Assembly: GCA_034509735.1 (NCBI GenBank)
Contig: JACGWO010000007.1
Span: 19,310,046 to 19,374,045, forward strand
Reading direction: 5' to 3'
DNA length: 64,000 nucleotides
From: Sesamum alatum
Taxonomy: Eukaryota; Streptophyta; Magnoliopsida; Lamiales; Pedaliaceae
Shown here one piece after another: positions 58,779-64,000 of this stretch (positions within the stretch are counted from its first letter, which is position 1; each line of letters opens with the position of its first letter). The position numbers and the translations under genes are program-made. The notes below the pieces were generated by a model. It made no database searches and was not told the origin of the DNA. It saw only the letters and a list, made by a program, of their open reading frames with translations.

Positions 58779-60131
58779 TCACAACCATGATTTTGTGTCT
58801 CCCAACATTCTAACGTCATTACCAATGAGTAGAATGTCATCCACATAAAGCACTAGGAACACTATAGAGCTCCCACTGACCTTTTTGTATACACAAGGGT
58901 CAGATTCGTTTTTGATGAAGTCATAGCCCCGTATTTCTTCATCAAAGCGAATGTTCCAACTTCGGAATGCTTGTCTGAGGCCATAGATGGACTTCTGCAG
59001 ACGACAGACCTTCTGTTCTTCTCCAGTGACTGTGAAGCCTTCCGGCTGATCCATATAGATCTCTTCCACAACGAAACCGTTAAGGAAGGCTGTTTTCACG
59101 TCCATCTGCCATATCTCATAGTCATACCATGCTGCTATGGCGAGCAGGATCCGAATGGATTTAGCCATGGCTACCGGCGAGTAGGTATCCTCAAAATCGA
59201 CCCCGGGTCGTTGAGTGTATCCCTTAGCTACAAGCCTAGCCTTAAAGGTTGTGACTTCTCCATCAACGCCAAGTTTGCGCTTGTAGGCCCACTTACAGCC
59301 CACTGGCTTAACACCTTTCGGTGGATCTACAAGTCTCAAGACTTGGTTCTCGCTCATAAAGTCCATTTCGGTTTTCATGGTCTCAAGCCATTTCTCAAAG
59401 TCGATGTCAGACATCGCTTCTCTATATGTCTTAGGATCGTTATCCAAAAGAGCGGTCGTATTTAGAAAGCCATATCTCACTGGAGGTCTGGACTCTCTAG
59501 TAGACCTATGGAGAACGGGAACGTCAGTGGCGACTGTGGGCGCTGACTGTATCGGAGCCGGCGGTTCAGGGACCGGGGCTGGCTGTTCCTGAGGCTGTCC
59601 TTCATGCCTAGCATGTTGGACTTCTCGAGGTCGGTCAGCCCTTCGGGCGTCTATCCTGAATCCTCTGAGTGAGGATTCCGCGGCTACCTCTGATGGCTGG
59701 ATTCCATCACTTGATTCCTCAAGGATCAGCTCCTCAGGTTGGATATCCTCTGGGAAGCTTTGCTCCAAGAATACTGCATTCCTTGAAACAAACACCTTTT
59801 GTTCCAAGGGGTCATAAAAGTAATAACCCGCAGTTTCTTTAGGATATCCAACAAACCTGCATAAGCTAGACCTGGATTCTAGCTTATCTCCCACTAACCT
59901 CTTGACGTATGCGGGGCTACCCCACACTTTCAAGTAGTTGTAGGATGCAGGCTTGCCGTGCCATATCTCGTATGGCGTTTGGTTCAATACACATGTTGGT
60001 GCCAAATTTAGCAACTTGGCCGTCGTTTCCAACGCGTAGCCCCAAAAGGACAAGGGCAATTTGGTAAAACTCATCATGGATCGAACCATGTCCAACAGGG
60101 TTCGATTCCTCCTTTCAGAGACACCATTCAA
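58779..60131 (-). pseudogene. Element M integrase C-terminal part and RT
   Basis: Starts just after an in-frame TAA that replaces the Gln codon of GTPQLNG. It reads NGVSERRNRTLLDMV (catalytic Glu region), YEIWHGKPASYNYLKVWG, CRFVGYPKETAGYYFYDP, a variable Pro-rich linker, then RT with KARLVAKGYTQ, QMDVKTAFLNGF, CRLQKSIYGLRQ and LYVDDILLIGND. It ends with W-L-stop at 58779. About 450 codons are open with no frameshift. Unlike A and B, both disruptions in M pol are point substitutions. Confidence 0.95.
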
Positions 60132-60863
60132 TTATGGTGTCCCGGGAGGCGTCCATTCAGATATAATACCATTTTCTTTTAGATAATTAAGGAACTCGGT
60201 ACTAAGGTATTCACCGCCTCGTTCTGACCGTAGGACTTTAATTTTGCAGTTAGTCTGGTTCTCCACTTCAAGTCTGAATTCTTTAAACCTCTCAAGAGCT
60301 TCAGACTTGTACCTCATTAGGTAAACATAACCATACCGTGAATGATCATCGGTAAAGGTTATGAAGTAGGAGAACCCACCCCGGGCCTGCGTCCTTAGTG
60401 GTCCACATACGTCTGTATGGACCAAGTCCAACAGACCTGTGGCAAGCCTGCTTTGTCCTACAAAGGGCTTCTTGGTCATTTTCCCTCTTAGACAGGATTC
60501 ACAAGTTGGTAGCTCACTCAAGTCCCCTACCTCTAGGTTCTTTGAGTCTACCAATCTTTTCATCCTATCTTGGGATATATGACCTAGCCTAGCGTACCAC
60601 AGTCGTGCGTTCCCGTTATTATCTATTTTACGTTTGTGTTGAGCGTTAAGAACGAAGTTCGTTTGTTGCAAGATATAGAGCCCGTTACTTAATGTACCAA
60701 GTAGATGAGCAATTCCACACCTCATCAAATAAAAGCAATTTTTATTGATCATAAACTCATAACCACTATTGTCCAACAATGGAATGGAAATGATGTTTTT
60801 AATCATACTAGGCACAAAATAAACTTGCTCTAATTCTATGCTAATACTATCACTAATTACTAT
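60132..60863 (-). pseudogene. Element M protease end and integrase N-terminal part
   Basis: From the N insertion site the frame reads VISDSISIELEQVYFVPS, then the integrase zinc region (RLGH, CESC) and catalytic motifs HTDVCGP and ITFTDDHSRYG up to SEWTPPGTP followed by TAA (60132-60134). The histidine of WHARLGH is changed to Tyr (WYARLGH), which may weaken the zinc site. Upstream continuity with protease is restored when solo LTR N and its TSD are removed. Confidence 0.93.
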
Positions 60864-63070
60864 TGTTGGAATAGGTGACCAGAAAACCAATAGGTTTGGC
60901 AATTTGTAACCTATCCGACAACTTTATGTGAATGTAATATTATTATGTGATGAATAAGATGAGTATTCGTCACCAATGGTACCTTCTTTGTTGCGCTCAT
61001 CTTACATTTGTTAAAATGGCGTTTAACTTATATCGCAACAAAGCCCACAGACCATGGATAACAACTCGTGCAGTTGGGCCACGCATTGGATGGTGGTCAT
61101 GAAACCAACTGATTAAGAGTTGGGTCTGAAACGTTCCAAGTCGAGGACCTCGAGACAGGGCATCGAGAGTCCTATTGAGACTTGCGTCAAGAGTCGTGTT
61201 CATTGGATGAGTTCCGTGTTTCATCGGCGACAGGCGTGGGACGCCTACACGATCTTGATGGGTTGGTCGACTGGGGTCGAGCCGACTGGACTGACTCGCG
61301 GGGATCATCATATGGAAGCCTTGGAGGCTTGGTCGGTATGATTGGTTTTCCCCGGTTCCGATAGTAGGAGAGTAATCCTCAGACTTGAGGGATCATGGCA
61401 GTCGCGTGCACAGGACGGCTGTATCTTGGATCTGGCGAGAATTATCATAAGCCTTGTCCAGTGCAGTCAGAATGTGTAGCGAGGACGGTGGATTCCAAGA
61501 AGGGGATCCATCCCCTGTCAGTATGTGACAGAGGTATCTCCTATGCACTCGGAGACACGTTCATGTTGTTTGAAGCTGTGGCCACAGTGGTTGGTCGAAC
61601 AGGGAATGGTTTCCTGTGTCGACACAATGAAGCATACGTGGTCTCGAGTATTAAGCATAGATGCCTAGTCAAGGATGGGAACCGACGCCCAATTCCATAC
61701 CCTAGACTAACGCCGGGAGACGGTAGACGGAAGGATCGTACCCGTACGGAATCGGCGCCTAAATGTTCACGCCAATTCACCTAGTCTCTAGTGCCATGGA
61801 CCGTTGCTAGACGGCCACCCATGGTAACGGGCCCTTGTGGGACACGGGCCCAAGTCTAGCTGAGGGTGAACCTAAAGGGTCACACACAAATCACCGAGGA
61901 GGTTGAGAGATCGACTTGGAGTCAATCTCGAAGGATAAAATAAGTAATTGGATTACTTAAGGGAAAGTCCATTGGATGGACGGACCGATATTGTATCGGG
62001 CTTTCATTTAATCGGTAAATTGGATTTTCGATTAAATATGGAAAGTTGAGATGTTGAGACGTTGGATCTTTTAATTGGATTAAAAGATCAACGGGAATAA
62101 TTTAAGTGGACATTAAATTGGATTTAATATTGGGTTCGTCGCAATTGGATTACGATAAAACCCGGTCCGTTAAATTATACCCGAGAGGAGAAATAATTCC
62201 TAATTTGGAATGGGAAGAAGTTGGACCTCTTTCCTTAATTAAAACATGGCCGACACGCTCCCTTGGAGGAAGCAAAATCAGCCATGTTTCATGCTAGGTG
62301 GTATGTTGACTTATCTCTTTTGGAAAGAGACAAATCAACTCCAATCAAGCTCTTCCCTTTCGGTATGATTTGATCATACCATAAATTTTGGTAGGCTTGA
62401 TTGAAGAATTGATGGTGATTGATTGGAATGAATCTAGACATCCTTGGATGAACCTAGACACATTCCAACAATCACATTAATTATGTATATATATTAGAAT
62501 ATACAACACCAAGCATAAGTGATTCATTATTCATCTTTTTCTAGGAAAAAGAGAAGAAAAAATCCTCTCCTCTCTCTCAATTTTCGTGCTCTCTCCCTCT
62601 CTTACACTTGTGTTCTTCACTTGATTTTGAATCAAGAAGAAGAACAAAGTAAGTTTAAGAGAACACTAATTCATAGTGTTCTTCTCTTAAACCGATTCCT
62701 TCCTAAACCCGTTCTTTTCTAGCAAGAAGAACGTGTGTTTCTTCCGGTGTGGTGTGGATCACCTTTGGAGAATCCATACGTTTGGATTTCGTGAGCACTC
62801 CGGAGAAGGAACAACGCTAGTAGCCGGGAGCATACGCTAAACAATCGAAGGTAACGGTTTATTACGCTTTGATTGATTTCATTTATATATCTATGCCCTA
62901 TGTGTTTAAATATATGTTTTAATATTTACACATCCTACATCAAACGCCCGGTTGATCACCCAAGGGTACACCCCTTGGGATTCGCGTGTTTTGAATTTGA
63001 TTTAAATTTACGCACTTTCCACGCTTTCTCGCTTCCGCTCGCGCTCCCGGGCGGATCCACTTGTCCTTCA
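60864..63070 (+). mobile_element. Solo LTR N
   Basis: TGTTGGAATAGGTGACCAG ... CCACTTGTCCTTCA, 2207 bp, D-type LTR with no internal region. The TSD is ACTAT (60859-60863) against ACTAG (63071-63075), one mismatch. It sits in the protease region of element M in opposite orientation to it. Confidence 0.92.
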
Positions 63071-64000
63071 ACTAGAGTGGCCGATCCTACTGCTTCTGCC
63101 GAGATGACCTTGCCATTCCCAAGCTTCAGGATCATATCCCTGCTACCCAGTTTTCTACTTCTTTTCAGCACCTGCAAATTATTGCAAATGTGAGCTCCAC
63201 AGCCGGTATCTAATACCCAAGAGGCAGAATTAGTGACCATGTTAACCTCAATCACAAATATACCTTGGTTTGAGAAGAGCTTGGGGCACTCTCTCTTCCA
63301 ATGCCCTTTCTCATAGCAATTGATACATATATCATATGCCTTTGACTGTTGCTTGAAGACAACCTTTCCCTTTCCTTTGCCTTTCCCTTCTTTGGCAATG
63401 AGAACACTCTTAGTGTTCGCAACTGCTTTGACGGCTTTTCCCTTTGCTTTCTTCTTTTTCCAACGTCCGGCACCCTTGCCTTTCGTTTTGGAAGTTGAAG
63501 CACCTCCAAACAATCCCGAAGGAGTGGACTTCTTAGTCGTTGCCTCGTATTGCACCAACATATTAATCAACTCAGGAATGCCCTTCTCAAGTGCGTTCAT
63601 GTTGTAGTTGACGATAAATTGGTCAGAGGAGGGTGGGACTGACTGAAGGATCACATCTATGTACGTTTCATTGTCGAGGCCTGCCTTTAGGTCCTCGAGC
63701 TTTTCCACCAGGGTAAGCATTTTAACCCCGTGCTCTTGTACAGAGGATCCTTTTGTCATTTTGGTTTCAAAGAACGCCTTGGTCGCGACATACCTAGTAT
63801 GCCAGTCCGGGACTGCATAGCAATCCTTAAGGCGAGCCATAATGGAAGGGACATCATCTAGCCTTTCATACTGCTTCTGAATCTCATTCGTCATTGAAGC
63901 AAGTATGACGCTACGGACCTTCCGGTTATCCTTATGCCAAGTCTCGAACGTCTCACGTTCTTCTGGCGTGGATCCTTTCGGCAAGGTCATAAGGAGAGGC
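63071..64000 (-). pseudogene. Element M gag and protease, open to window edge
   Basis: One uninterrupted frame on the minus strand from the right edge: PEERETFETWHKDNRKVRS, KQYERLDDVPSIMARL, GVKMLTLVEKLEDLKAGL, the Lys/Gly-rich linker, the intact CCHC knuckle CINCYEKGHWKREC, then the protease motif WVLDTGCGAHIC and LKLGNGKVISAEAVGSA up to the N insertion at 63071. Gag and protease share the frame, so this family uses one continuous gag-pol polyprotein. The true gag start lies outside the window. I class it as a pseudogene only because pol is interrupted downstream. Confidence 0.93.

Larger units (their letters stand above)
31202..64000 (+). mobile_element. Element H: fragmented copia element, right end beyond window
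   Basis: 5' LTR 31202-33292, PBS 33294, leader, gag and the start of pol, broken by solo LTRs J, I, G and K and by element M. Removing the inserts gives a collinear leader-gag-protease order up to 55860, where M interrupts it. The rest of pol and the 3' LTR must lie to the right of M, outside the window, so its TSD cannot be checked. It was inserted in the leader of P. Confidence 0.88.
55861..64000 (-). mobile_element. Element M: copia element, best-preserved frame, 5' end beyond window
   Basis: On the minus strand, its 3' LTR is 57844-55861, PPT 57855-57845, and pol and gag read from the right edge to the stop at 57861. It is interrupted once by solo LTR N (60864-63070). By eye only two in-frame stops disrupt the coding sequence seen here. 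The 5' LTR, leader and gag start lie outside the window, so its TSD cannot be tested. It is inserted in the protease region of H and is closely related to A and B. Confidence 0.92.

Overview
The window is plant nuclear heterochromatin-type DNA made almost entirely of nested Ty1/copia LTR retrotransposons. The evidence is the gag-PR-INT-RT-RNase H order of the coding remnants, primer-binding sites reading TGGTATCAGAGC (complementary to the 3' end of plant initiator tRNA-Met), polypurine tracts reading AAGTGGGAGAT, LTRs of about 2.0-2.2 kb that begin TGTTAGAATAGG and end in CA, and 5-bp target-site duplications (TSDs). I see no ordinary host gene, tRNA or rRNA. The organism is very probably a flowering plant; I cannot name the taxon or assign the copia lineage.

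Layout. (1) 1-104 is the tail of an LTR cut by the window edge. (2) Element C (+, 257-19984, TSD AGGAG) carries a ruined gag-pol; element A (-, 1453-11269, TSD TTATA) sits inside its 5' LTR. (3) 19985-21465 is AT-rich non-element DNA. (4) Element P (-, from 21466 rightwards) is a deleted copy whose LTR is interrupted by element D (+, 22408-30261, TSD CATAG) and whose leader is interrupted by element H. (5) Element H (+, 31202 to beyond the right edge) has been broken up by solo LTRs J (34483-36487, TSD GGCCT), I (37367-39364), G (39667-54406) and K (54831-55514, TSD TCCTC), and by element M (-, 55861 to beyond the edge). Solo LTR G contains the full element B (+, 40332-50756, TSD GTTTC) and solo LTR F (-, 51133-53310). 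Element M contains solo LTR N (60864-63070). The deepest nesting is four levels (P, H, G, B).

A, B and M are close relatives and keep most of a single gag-pol reading frame. M is the cleanest (two in-frame stops visible), whereas A and B are broken mainly by one-base length changes. D is an internal-deletion derivative with gag fused to RT. C and H have decayed coding regions. In an intact relative, Gag would package the RNA, protease would cut the polyprotein, RT/RNase H would copy the RNA from the tRNA-Met primer, and integrase would insert the product.

The most interesting signals are non-coding. The untranslated leader between the PBS and gag holds (a) a domain of three consecutive hairpins with covarying stems and an invariant loop, 160-180 nt upstream of the gag start in A, B, C, D and H; (b) a paired 11-nt near-palindrome (CACGAGTCGTG) about 80 nt apart; (c) a long-range inverted repeat; and (d) an extremely GC-rich CG-alternating island of very variable length. 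Together they look like a candidate packaging/dimerisation or translation-control region.
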